NCBI GenBank assembly: GCA_028287465.1
Contig: JAQBPO010000024.1
Coordinates: 1-43,275, forward strand
DNA from: Fibrobacterota bacterium
GTDB taxonomy: Bacteria > Fibrobacterota > Fibrobacteria > UBA11236
Length of the DNA: 43,275 bases
Reading direction: 5' to 3'
Below, one piece after another: positions 1-7,552 of this stretch. The position numbers were made by a program, and so were the translations under genes. The number at the start of each line of letters is the position of its first letter. The first letter of the stretch is position 1. Under the pieces are notes generated by a model, which saw nothing but the letters and a program-made list of their open reading frames with translations, was not told the DNA's origin and made no database searches.

Positions 1-497
1 TGGTCCGCATTTCGGCCGAAAAAGAGCTCATCCTGCGCCGGTTCTCGAAATACAACGTCCCTATGCGCCAGACGATCGGCGGCGGGGCGCAAATCGATAC
101 CGATGTCTTGGGCGGCAAAATGGGCTATTCGGGACGCCAGATCGAAAAGATCATGGAGATGGGCCTGCGCCACTCCTCGCTCGACGAGCCGATCAACGGT
201 GAAGAGGGAAGCTCCATCATGGACGTCATCGAAGACGGCCATACGGAATCCCCCGATACCGTGACCACCCAGACGTCCCAGAAGAAGTTCGTGGCCCGGT
301 TGCTTCATAAACTGAACGACCAGGAACGTACGGTTCTGAGCATGTACTTCGGCATCAGCCATCACGAGCCCCTGAACCTGGAAGAGATCGGCGAAATCAT
401 CGGCCTTTCCAAGGAACGGGTACGTCAAATCAAGGAAAAGGGCCTGGCCAATCTCCGTACCATGGAAGATATCCAGGAACTGACCTTGGCCAGCTGA
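1..497 (+). CDS. RNA polymerase sigma-70 family factor, C-terminal part (5' end outside window)
   Basis: The frame is open from base 3 at the window edge, so only about the last 164 residues are present. The visible part covers the end of region 3 and region 4. Region 4.2 is a clear helix-turn-helix: LNLEEIGEIIGLSKERVRQIKEKGLANLRT, preceded by LNDQERTVLSMYFGI. This is the -35-binding part of a primary or group 2 sigma factor rather than an ECF sigma, because the spacing and the VRQIKEKG signature match RpoD/RpoS-type proteins. Region 2 lies outside the window, so its group cannot be decided. A second sigma factor of the same general type lies at 20652. An intrinsic terminator follows about 100 bases after the stop codon. 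Confidence 0.9.
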   Translation, partial: VRISAEKELILRRFSKYNVPMRQTIGGGAQIDTDVLGGKMGYSGRQIEKIMEMGLRHSSLDEPINGEEGSSIMDVIEDGHTESPDTVTTQTSQKKFVARLLHKLNDQERTVLSMYFGISHHEPLNLEEIGEIIGLSKERVRQIKEKGLANLRTMEDIQELTLAS

Positions 498-594
498 CCC
501 CGCTGATTGGGATACCGGTTTTGTCGGGCCTGCCCCCGATAGGACCGGAACCCACACGAAGGCCCTTCGGATTTCATCTTGAAGGGTCCCGAAG

Positions 595-629
595 AAAAAC
601 CCGCCGGATTTCTCCCCCGGCGGGTTTTT
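595..629 (+). terminator. Intrinsic terminator after the sigma factor
   Basis: A 13-bp perfect inverted repeat (AAAAACCCGCCGG at 595-607 and CCGGCGGGTTTTT at 617-629) encloses a 9-base loop. It ends in a T-run and is flanked by an A-run, so it could also work on the opposite strand. It lies between the sigma factor and the UDG-family gene, and shows that an apparent upstream start of the UDG gene at 579 is not real. Confidence 0.85.
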
Positions 630-650
630 CGTTTTCCCCCTTTTTTATTT

Positions 651-1280
651 ATGGATTGGAACCTTAATGAGGCCATACGGCCGGATGCCCGGTACCGGGA
701 ATGGAAAATGGAAAAACTGCTCGCCGAAATCGCCGCATGTAACGCCTGCTCGGCCCATCTTCCCCATGGGCCCCGGCCCGTGGTTACGGCCGGCGGGAAT
801 TGCCGGATCCTTATTATTGGGCAAGCGCCCGGTCGGCGCGTCCACGAAAGCGGTATCCCTTGGATGGATCAGAGCGGGAAGGAATTGAGACGCTGGTTGG
901 GGGTGACGGAGGAGCGATTTTACGACCCCGAGGCGTTCGGGTTGATTCCCATGGGATTCTGCTATCCGGGGAAAGGGAAATCCGGTGATCTGCCCCCGAG
1001 GCCGGAATGCGCGCCCCTATGGCATAAACGCCTGCTGGGTGGATTGCCAAGGGTGAAGCTCACCCTTCTGATCGGGAAATACGCCCAGGAATACTATCTG
1101 GGAACGGCCGCGGCGCCGAGCGTGACCGAAACCGTCCGGAATTTCAGGAAATCCCTACCTGAATACCTGCCCCTGGTCCATCCGTCCCCGCGCAATAAGA
1201 TTTGGCATTTGAAAAATCCCTGGTTCGAGGCCCGGGTCCTGCCCGAACTCAGGAAACGCGTCCAGGACATCCTGTCCTGA
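651..1280 (+). CDS. Uracil-DNA glycosylase superfamily protein
   Basis: Predicted 209-residue member of the uracil-DNA glycosylase fold (UDG superfamily, PF03167), which cleaves uracil or related damaged bases from DNA in the first step of base excision repair. The active-site motifs are visible: GQAPG at residues 57-61 (motif 1, like the GEAPG of family 4/5 enzymes) and HPSPRN at 177-182 (motif 2 with the catalytic His). A CxxC pair (C30, C33) near the N-terminus could belong to an iron-sulfur site, but I cannot place all four ligands. The ATG at 651 is just past the terminator T-tract. It has no clear Shine-Dalgarno, and ATG 708 with GGGA upstream is an alternative. The family assignment is solid; true uracil specificity is inferred. 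Confidence 0.8.
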   Translation: MDWNLNEAIRPDARYREWKMEKLLAEIAACNACSAHLPHGPRPVVTAGGNCRILIIGQAPGRRVHESGIPWMDQSGKELRRWLGVTEERFYDPEAFGLIPMGFCYPGKGKSGDLPPRPECAPLWHKRLLGGLPRVKLTLLIGKYAQEYYLGTAAAPSVTETVRNFRKSLPEYLPLVHPSPRNKIWHLKNPWFEARVLPELRKRVQDILS

Positions 1281-1338
1281 TCCCGATCCAATCCCCATCC
1301 CCATGGACCTCCGCCCGCCCGGCATTCTACAATAGGAT

Positions 1339-2781
1339 ATGGATCCCACCGAGCTTTTAGGCCGCTTCGCCTCCCAGACCGTCTTGGTCCTCGGGGACGT
1401 ATTCCTGGATGAATTCCTGAGCGGGGATTGCTCCCGGTTGTCCCCGGAAGCGCCCGTACCCATCATCAAGATCGATGAGACAAAGACCCGCAGGGTCCTG
1501 GGAGGCGCGGCCAATACGGCCGCCAACGTGGCGTCCCTGGGAGCCAAGGCCGTGCTGATCGGTATCGACGGGGACGATTGGCATGGGGCGCGGTTCCAGG
1601 AATTGATGCGCAGCAGCGGCATCGAATTCGATTCCATCCAGGACGGAAGGCCGACCATGCGCAAGACCCGCCTGGTTGGGCAAGGGCAGCAATTGCTCAG
1701 GCTGGATTATGAGGAAACCCCCACGGTCGACGAAGCCACGGCCCGGAAAATCCTCGCGGCCTTCCGCAAACGTTTGCCCCAGGCCGGCATCGTGGTGCTC
1801 TCGGATTATGCCAAGGGCTTCCTGACCGAGGCCATGACCCAGGCCATCATCAAGGAAGCGCATGCGGCGGGCAAGGAGGTCCTGGTGGATCCCCGTCCCC
1901 AGCATGCCTCCTATTATTTGGACTGCGATTATGTGACCCCGAACTGGAAGGAATCCCAAGGATTGCTGGGCCAGACCGAATCCGATCCCACCGAGGCCCT
2001 GATCCTGGAGAACGGCGCCGCCTTGCGCGACGCCCTGCGTACCAACGTCATCCTGACCCTCGGCCCTCGCGGCATCACCTTCTTCGATCGAGACGCCGGG
2101 TCGCATTTCAACCTGCCGACCCAGGCGCGGGAAGTCTTCGACGTGAGCGGCGCGGGAGATACCGTGGTCGCGACCTTCGCCCTGGCGCGTGCCGCCGGGG
2201 GCGGTCTGGAAGATTCGGTACGCCTGGCCAACAAGGCAGCGGGCGTGGTGGTTGGGAAATTCGGAACGGCCACGGTCACGCGCGAAGAGCTATTGGATGC
2301 GGAACCGGGTGAATCGCGGTTGCTGAACCGGGCCCAGTTGGCTCCTTTGGCCCAGGCCCTCAAGGCCCAGGGAAAGCGCATCGTCACCCTCAACGGATCC
2401 TTCGATCTGCTGCATGCCGGGCACTTGCACATTCTCGAGGAGGCCCACAACCAGGGGGACGTGCTCATCGTGGGACTCAACAGCGACGCCTCCGTTCGGG
2501 GCTATAAAGGCGCCCATCGTCCCATCATCCCGGAGGATCAGCGCGCCCGCATGCTGCTGGCCTTGAGGGCCGTGGATTTCGTTCATATCTTCGATGAGAC
2601 CGAGCCTATGCCGTTCCTCGCCGAAGTCAAACCCAACGTCCACGTGAACGGTTCCGAATACGGGGCCGATTGCATAGAGGCGCCCCTGGTCAAGGCCAAC
2701 GGCGGCCGCATCCACATCATCGAGAAGATCCCCGGGCTATCCACTTCGGAAATCCTGGCCCGCATCCGTTCCGCGGAATGA
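1339..2781 (+). CDS. hldE: Bifunctional heptose 7-phosphate kinase / heptose 1-phosphate adenylyltransferase
   Basis: 480 residues, the usual length of HldE (RfaE). The N-terminal ribokinase-like domain (about 1-320) phosphorylates D-glycero-D-manno-heptose 7-phosphate; it shows the GGAANTAANVASLG sugar-binding signature and the GAGDTV motif with catalytic Asp274. The C-terminal nucleotidyltransferase domain (about 345-480) transfers AMP to heptose 1-phosphate; it shows FDLLHAGH with the HxGH motif at 359-362 and an LSTSEI-type end. The product is ADP-heptose, the precursor of the LPS inner core, made in the cytoplasm. This argues for a diderm envelope. Its stop codon overlaps the start of the next gene (ATGA), so the two are probably translated together. 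Confidence 0.96.
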   Translation: MDPTELLGRFASQTVLVLGDVFLDEFLSGDCSRLSPEAPVPIIKIDETKTRRVLGGAANTAANVASLGAKAVLIGIDGDDWHGARFQELMRSSGIEFDSIQDGRPTMRKTRLVGQGQQLLRLDYEETPTVDEATARKILAAFRKRLPQAGIVVLSDYAKGFLTEAMTQAIIKEAHAAGKEVLVDPRPQHASYYLDCDYVTPNWKESQGLLGQTESDPTEALILENGAALRDALRTNVILTLGPRGITFFDRDAGSHFNLPTQAREVFDVSGAGDTVVATFALARAAGGGLEDSVRLANKAAGVVVGKFGTATVTREELLDAEPGESRLLNRAQLAPLAQALKAQGKRIVTLNGSFDLLHAGHLHILEEAHNQGDVLIVGLNSDASVRGYKGAHRPIIPEDQRARMLLALRAVDFVHIFDETEPMPFLAEVKPNVHVNGSEYGADCIEAPLVKANGGRIHIIEKIPGLSTSEILARIRSAE

Positions 2782-3206
2782 CTTCCTCCAAATCCATCTT
2801 CGTCACCGCCTATAAGGACGCCGCCGCGCAGAACCGGGACGGGACCGGGAATCCGCCCTCCGAAGAAGACGGCAAATTCGTCATCCTGGCCAAGGGTAAG
2901 GGCGTCCATCTGGTCCTCTCCCCGATTTCCCTCACCCCCTACCACGCCAATATCGTTTACCAGTATCTGCAGGTGGAAGGCCGCGGGGACGTCGAGGCGG
3001 TGAGCAGCAGCGGCTGCCGGATCATCACCAAGGGGTGGAGCGTGCATGGCGGGGGGTATTTCACCCTACAGCATTGGCTGCACAACCTGACCCTCCACGG
3101 AAAATCGACGGCCTTCGGAAAGTACGAGAAGAGCCTGCTGGCCGCCTTCGAGGATCAGATCGGGGAAAAGCTGGGGTTGGCCGGATATACCCTGGAGTTC
3201 AAATGA
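2778..3206 (+). CDS. Small protein resembling PHPT1/Janus-Ocnus phosphohistidine phosphatases
   Basis: 142 residues, start ATG overlapping the hldE stop by four bases (ATGA), so it is translationally coupled. From memory of human PHPT1 (125 residues), several elements line up in the same order. YHANI (His56) corresponds to YHADI with the catalytic His. GCRI (Arg81) corresponds to GGRI. HGKSTAFG (Ser110) corresponds to the YGYSMAYG phosphate-binding loop. AGYTLEF lies near the end where PHPT1 has PDYEVTW. If correct, it would remove phosphate from phosphohistidine or phospholysine in the cytoplasm. This is a visual alignment only; nothing in the context explains the link to heptose synthesis. 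If the resemblance is chance, it is a hypothetical protein. Confidence 0.55.
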   Translation: MTSSKSIFVTAYKDAAAQNRDGTGNPPSEEDGKFVILAKGKGVHLVLSPISLTPYHANIVYQYLQVEGRGDVEAVSSSGCRIITKGWSVHGGGYFTLQHWLHNLTLHGKSTAFGKYEKSLLAAFEDQIGEKLGLAGYTLEFK

Positions 3207-3224
3207 AGCGAGCGCCGGCCTGAC

Positions 3225-4622
3225 TCATTTCCCTATGCAGAAGCCCGAAAAGATTTTCCCCAACACCTCATCGGTCGAGATCTCCCCCAGCAACTCCCTT
3301 AGGTGACCCGCGGCCTCCCGCACTTCGAAGGCCAGGATCTCGATCGCCGGCCGGCCCCGCATCCCTTGCAACGCCGCGTCCACCCGGTCCCGGGCCGCCT
3401 CCACGGCGCGGAACTGCCGCTCCGTGGTCAGCATGATATCCTCCCCGGCCCCCCGGTCCCGGAATACCAGGGCGTCCAGGGAGGATCGGAACGCATCCAG
3501 GCCGGATCGCGTCCGGCTCGAGACCGAAAGGGATCCTTCCCCGGATACGAACCCAGGCAGGTCCGATTTGGTGCGTATGCGCAAGGAGAAATCCCCGACG
3601 GTGACTTCGGGATCGGCGGATTCGGCGAAGGCCTCCGGCGTGGTCCCGGTTTGCCCGGTCTTAGACCGTGAGGTCCCGTCCTGCACCCAGATCCTCAGAT
3701 CCGCTTGTTCCGATTGGCGGCGCGTCCGCTCCATGGCCAGCCCGTCCAGGCCGTCCACCGGCCGGCCGAGGCCCGCCGTGTCGACCAGGTGCACCAGCCC
3801 GCTGGGTAACCGCAAGGTTACCTCCACGTAATCCCGTGTGGTCCCGGGGATGTCCGAGACAAGGAGGCGATCCTCCTCCACCAGGGCGTTGATGAGGCTG
3901 GACTTTCCCGCATTGGGCGCCCCCAGGATCACCACGCGCGGCGGTCGGGCCAGGTTGCGGCCCTTATCGAATCCGGCGGCCAAGCCGTCCAGGGCGGCGC
4001 GGACCGCTTCCAAGCGCGGCATCCAGGAGGCGTAATCCGGATCGGCCTCTTCCTCGGAAAAATCCACGTCCAGCTCCAGCCGGACCGATAGGTCCACCAG
4101 GGAGTCGCGAAGGCCTTTCAAGGGGGCGCTGAGATCCCCGTCCGCGATGCGCTGGGCATTCCGCAGGGCGCTTACGGTCTGGGCATGGATGAGCTGGCCC
4201 ACCGCTTCGGCTTGGAGCAGATCCACCTTACCGCTTTCGAAGCTGCGGCGGGTGAACTCACCGGGTCCGGCCAGCCGCACTCCCGGATGATCGAGCAGGG
4301 CTTTAAGAATGCGATCCACCAGAAGCATATTGCCATGGGGATAAAGCTCTAGGACGTCTTCCCCGGTAGAGCTGGCGGGCGCGGGAAAATGGACGAAGTT
4401 GAGCCGGTCGAGAATCTCGCCGGCGGAATGGGCAGAGGGCATGCCCGAGGCGGGGGCGCCTGGGGCCCGCCCGCGGAAGGCGCCGTAATAGACATGACGG
4501 GGAACCGGTTCGCCTCGTCCCAGATGGACCCGGGCGACGGAAAGGCAGGCGGGGCCGGACAGGCGGATGACCGCCAGGCCCGATGTCCCCGGAGGCGTGG
4601 AGAGGGCTACTATCGTCTCCAT
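3225..4622 (-). CDS. mnmE: tRNA modification GTPase MnmE (TrmE)
   Basis: 465 residues, full length. The N-terminal dimerisation domain begins METIVALSTPPGTSGLAVIRLSG, the standard formyl-THF-binding start. The G domain carries a P-loop GAPNAGKSS (Lys240) and a G3 DTAG. The protein ends in the diagnostic CIGK, whose Cys acts in the reaction. With MnmG it makes the cmnm5 modification at wobble U34 of certain tRNAs. MnmG is not in the window. It is last in the leftward block rpmH-rnpA-yidD-yidC-mnmE, 62 bases after yidC, and convergent with the PHPT1-like gene. Confidence 0.97.
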   Translation of the reverse strand: METIVALSTPPGTSGLAVIRLSGPACLSVARVHLGRGEPVPRHVYYGAFRGRAPGAPASGMPSAHSAGEILDRLNFVHFPAPASSTGEDVLELYPHGNMLLVDRILKALLDHPGVRLAGPGEFTRRSFESGKVDLLQAEAVGQLIHAQTVSALRNAQRIADGDLSAPLKGLRDSLVDLSVRLELDVDFSEEEADPDYASWMPRLEAVRAALDGLAAGFDKGRNLARPPRVVILGAPNAGKSSLINALVEEDRLLVSDIPGTTRDYVEVTLRLPSGLVHLVDTAGLGRPVDGLDGLAMERTRRQSEQADLRIWVQDGTSRSKTGQTGTTPEAFAESADPEVTVGDFSLRIRTKSDLPGFVSGEGSLSVSSRTRSGLDAFRSSLDALVFRDRGAGEDIMLTTERQFRAVEAARDRVDAALQGMRGRPAIEILAFEVREAAGHLRELLGEISTDEVLGKIFSGFCIGK

Positions 4623-4684
4623 TAAAGGCTCCTCGCTCTAGAGTTCGCTCACGCGAACTCTACGCTCGTCGCGTTCACGGGCTT

Positions 4685-6529
4685 TCAGGTCCTCGCCGGT
4701 TTGTTGCGCGGCGGGAGCTGCTTGCCGGTCGTAGCCGCGACGGGCGCGCCCGCCGGCTTCAGCCGGTTGGTGTAGAAATGGGTCTGCGCGATGGTGAAGA
4801 GGTTGGACACGGTCCAATACAGCACCAGGCCCGACGGGAAGGAACACGAGAAGATGTACATCATGCAAGGCATCATCCAGACCATGAACTTCTGGTTGGG
4901 GTCCTTGATGGACGCCTTCATCTGGAAATACATGGTTGCGGCCATGAAGAAGGGAAGGATTGTGAGGCCCAGGGGGAATACGTAAGGGACCTGGAATCCG
5001 CTATTGACCACGTCCGGCAGGGAAAGGTCATGGATCCAGAGCATGAAGGGCGCGCCCTTCAGTTCCACCGAGCGCCCGAGCACGTTGAACAGGGAGATGA
5101 AGATGGGCATCTGCAGGAGCACGGGGAAGCACCCCATCACGCCCGACAGGGGATTCACCCCTTCCTTCTTGTAGTACTCCATGATTTCCATGTTGGCCTT
5201 CTGGGGCTGGCCTTTGTGCTTCTCCCGGATCTTGGCGATGGCGGGCATGTGCTGCTGCATCTTGACGCCCTGTTTGGTCTGGGCGATGGTCAGGGGGAAG
5301 GTGATCGCCCGCACCAGCAAGGTGAGCAGGATGATGGCGACGCCGTAGTTGTGGACGAAGCCGTAGAAGAACTTCAGCAGGTGCAGGACCACCCCGCACA
5401 GGCCCACGTACCAGACATCGGCGCGGAAGAAGGATTCCCAGCCCGAGAAGATGATCTTCTCGTAGTTCTGGTTATAAGTGATGAGCTGGTCGTACGAAAG
5501 GGGCAGGATGAGGAAATCGAAATCCAGGGTCTTCTCATCCACGTTGTTGCCGTAGATCTGGAGGTCGTACTCCTTGGGGTAGGTCTTCTCCTCCCCTTCC
5601 GGGATCTTACCCGTCGCCACCACCTTGTTGGTGGTCTCGCGGTTGAAGTTCACCAAGGCGGCCACGTACTTGCGGCGGAGACCTACCCATTTGAGCACCC
5701 CGCTTTCCCCGTTGAAGGTCTTGGAACCCGTGAAGGCCGTGCGCTCAACATTCACGCCGTTGTCGAACACCACTTCGCTGAAGTAGGCGTTCATGAGGCC
5801 GACGCCCTTGCCATGGTTGATCTTCTCGGTCTCGGCCAATCCCGAAGGCCATCCGAGGACGTAGGAACCGATGGGGGCCGAGGCCTCCAGGTGATGGGTG
5901 AATTTGTTGCTGTCCGGGAAAAAGGTGTAGGTCCGCACCAAGGTCTTCTTGCCGTCAGGGGTGGTGAGCTTGAACGCCACGGAAACCGGCGCGCCCGAAA
6001 CCTTGATGGTCCTATCCGCATCCGTCTGCCAGAGCTTCTTGGACAAATCCTGGTTGTCCACGGTCAGGGTGAGGGATCCCCCGTCCTTGGGGATGATGTC
6101 CGGGTTCAAGGGTTGGTGGCCGGCAAGGTCCTTCAGGGAGATGGCCTGGACCTTGGCGCCCTCGTTGTCGAGCGAGACCACGAAGCGGTTGGTTTCGACC
6201 GTGATGACCGACCGGGTGACGGCGGGTACCGAGTCGGTCTTGGCAACGGCGGGGAGCGCGGTCGCCGCCGGGGCGCCGGCGGAAGGAGCGCCCGCGTTGG
6301 GAGCGGTCTCCCCGAGGGTGCCCGTTCCCTTGGCCGCGGCAGCGGCGATGGCGGCCGAATCGCCCGCGGTCGCCGGGACCGGATTCTTGGCGAGGTTGGC
6401 CAGGGAATCGGCCTTGTGTTGTTCGGTCTTCTTCCTATTCTCGGCCGTGGCCTGCTTCTGCTTGTACCCGGTCCATACGAACATCAGGCCCAGTAAAAGG
6501 ACCCATGCCACGAGGCTGTTTCTATTCAA
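4685..6529 (-). CDS. yidC: Membrane protein insertase YidC
   Basis: 614 residues, the long Gram-negative form. TM1 is at the extreme N-terminus (SLVAWVLLLGLMFVW), followed by an Ala/Pro-rich stretch and the periplasmic beta-sandwich domain (about 90-340). The conserved core carries the membrane Arg in LLVRAITFPL and the cytoplasmic hairpin QTKQGVKMQQHMPAIAKIREK. It inserts and folds inner-membrane proteins, alone or with SecYEG. The C-terminal tail is short, basic and Pro/Lys-rich. It sits in the conserved block with rnpA, yidD and mnmE; AtpE encoded downstream of the origin block is a typical YidC substrate family. Confidence 0.97.
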   Translation of the reverse strand: MNRNSLVAWVLLLGLMFVWTGYKQKQATAENRKKTEQHKADSLANLAKNPVPATAGDSAAIAAAAAKGTGTLGETAPNAGAPSAGAPAATALPAVAKTDSVPAVTRSVITVETNRFVVSLDNEGAKVQAISLKDLAGHQPLNPDIIPKDGGSLTLTVDNQDLSKKLWQTDADRTIKVSGAPVSVAFKLTTPDGKKTLVRTYTFFPDSNKFTHHLEASAPIGSYVLGWPSGLAETEKINHGKGVGLMNAYFSEVVFDNGVNVERTAFTGSKTFNGESGVLKWVGLRRKYVAALVNFNRETTNKVVATGKIPEGEEKTYPKEYDLQIYGNNVDEKTLDFDFLILPLSYDQLITYNQNYEKIIFSGWESFFRADVWYVGLCGVVLHLLKFFYGFVHNYGVAIILLTLLVRAITFPLTIAQTKQGVKMQQHMPAIAKIREKHKGQPQKANMEIMEYYKKEGVNPLSGVMGCFPVLLQMPIFISLFNVLGRSVELKGAPFMLWIHDLSLPDVVNSGFQVPYVFPLGLTILPFFMAATMYFQMKASIKDPNQKFMVWMMPCMMYIFSCSFPSGLVLYWTVSNLFTIAQTHFYTNRLKPAGAPVAATTGKQLPPRNKPART

Positions 6530-6564
6530 GTGATTCTCCTAGAGTTTATAAGTCGCAAGGGTGA

Positions 6565-6828
6565 TCAGGATCGGGCCGGCGCCCCGGGGGTCCGGACCGG
6601 ACCGGCGGGGACGGGGTCCCATCCGCCCTTGCAGAAAGGATGGCAACGCGCGATGCGGAAAGCTGAAAGCAGGATGCCCCTGCCAACGCCATGGGACTCG
6701 ATGGCTTCCACCGCATAGTGGGAGCAGGAAGGTTCGAAACGGCAGCAGCCCAGGTAGAAGGATCCATGCAAAGCCTGGTACATGCGGATGATGAAGATGG
6801 CGAGCGTACGGACGAGAAGCATGATCAT
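6565..6828 (-). CDS. yidD: Membrane protein insertion efficiency factor YidD
   Basis: 87 residues. The signature [20 protein letters not shown] and the following [17 protein letters not shown] are the family hallmark. It is a small peripheral membrane protein that assists YidC-dependent insertion. I chose ATG 6828 because it overlaps the rnpA stop in an ATGA arrangement; ATG 6822 is possible. A longer in-frame reading reaching 7056 lies wholly inside rnpA and is not supported. The C-terminal tail after GGWDPVP is Pro/Arg-rich and slightly longer than usual. Confidence 0.93.
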   Translation of the reverse strand: MIMLLVRTLAIFIIRMYQALHGSFYLGCCRFEPSCSHYAVEAIESHGVGRGILLSAFRIARCHPFCKGGWDPVPAGPVRTPGAPARS

Positions 6829-7220
6829 GCCCGCGAATCCGGGAACGTGACCGTGAGGAGCAATCGTTCCGCCTGGGCCCGCAGTTCCCCGCGGGTCCCC
6901 TGAGAAGCCTTGTCGGATACGTCGAAAATGATCCACGTGCCTTCCCGGAATCGCGGCAGCGCGTCCACGAAGCAGTTCCTCAGGGTGCGGCGGATGGAAT
7001 TTCGCATGCATGCGTTGCCGACTTTTTTCCGGATGATGAAACCGAGGCGGGAGCATTCCTGGTCTTCGTGGATGAAGCGGATGGTGAGTGGCGCGCTTCG
7101 CAGCACTCTCCCGCCCTCGAAGACCTTTTTATACATATACGGCTTATTGAGCCGACGTCTATTGAGCGGGAAGGGCGTCGGCCGGTTTTCTCCCGGCCGC
7201 GGGGACGAGCTTGCATTCAA
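6825..7220 (-). CDS. rnpA: Ribonuclease P protein component
   Basis: 131 residues with TTG start. A GGGAG ribosome site about eight bases upstream supports this start, and the next in-frame ATG would remove conserved N-terminal residues. The family core is clear: [18 protein letters not shown] near the start, then [27 protein letters not shown], the RNR motif region that binds the P RNA. The protein helps the RNase P RNA cleave 5' leaders from pre-tRNA. It lies between rpmH and yidD, as in most bacteria, and overlaps yidD by four bases. Confidence 0.95.
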   Translation of the reverse strand: MNASSSPRPGENRPTPFPLNRRRLNKPYMYKKVFEGGRVLRSAPLTIRFIHEDQECSRLGFIIRKKVGNACMRNSIRRTLRNCFVDALPRFREGTWIIFDVSDKASQGTRGELRAQAERLLLTVTFPDSRA

Positions 7221-7258
7221 TGGCGAAACTCTCCCCGATCAGAAGCGGAGGGTGTGGG

Positions 7259-7420
7259 TCAGATGTCCTTGTAGGCCATGGTATCGCTGACGGTCAGCTT
7301 GTGGCGGCCCTTGGAGCGACGGCGGGACAATACCGCGCGGCCATCTTTGGTTGCCATGCGGGTGCGGAAGCCGTGCTTGTTGACGCGTTTCCGATTGCGG
7401 GGCTGGAATGTTCTTTTCAT
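7259..7420 (-). CDS. rpmH: 50S ribosomal protein L34
   Basis: Small basic protein of 53 residues. It begins [20 protein letters not shown] and continues [26 protein letters not shown], the L34 signature. It is slightly longer than the 44-46 residue norm through a short tail ending AYKDI. It is the first gene of the leftward block, 38 bases before rnpA. The upstream Shine-Dalgarno is weak. A promoter-like sequence with an 18-bp palindrome lies just upstream. Confidence 0.96.
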   Translation of the reverse strand: MKRTFQPRNRKRVNKHGFRTRMATKDGRAVLSRRRSKGRHKLTVSDTMAYKDI

Positions 7421-7452
7421 GATGAGAAATCCATTTTGGAGATGAGGGGATC

Positions 7453-7485
7453 AATTTAGTTTTCATCCCCTTGAAATTTCAAGGG
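7453..7485 (-). promoter_or_regulatory. Probable rpmH promoter overlapped by an 18-bp palindrome
   Basis: Read on the minus strand, TTGAAA (7482-7477) and TAAATT (7458-7453) are separated by 18 bases, a good sigma-70 promoter match 33 bases from the rpmH start. The -35 element lies inside a perfect 18-bp palindrome CCCTTGAAATTTCAAGGG at 7468-7485. The palindrome has no loop, so it looks more like a site for a dimeric protein than an RNA hairpin. What binds it is unknown. Confidence 0.5.
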
Positions 7486-7552
7486 TTAGGCTGGCTCAGG
7501 TCGGGTTTTCCTTGTGGACTTGCTTCAACAACACAATAAGGTCTAATTTATA

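Noticed and set aside
4583-6496. 637-residue plus-strand reading frame opposite yidC
   Set aside because: It is fully antisense to yidC, His/Glu/Gly-rich without any family motif, and is an artefact of GC-rich codon use.
7520-7549. Plus-strand promoter TTGCTT-18-TAATTT for the acyltransferase
   Set aside because: The predicted transcription start would fall at or after the TTG start codon at 7553, so it would need leaderless translation. I note it without calling it.
7421-7552. oriC directly between rpmH and the acyltransferase
   Set aside because: No good DnaA box in the 132-bp gap; TGTGGACTT has two mismatches and stands alone.
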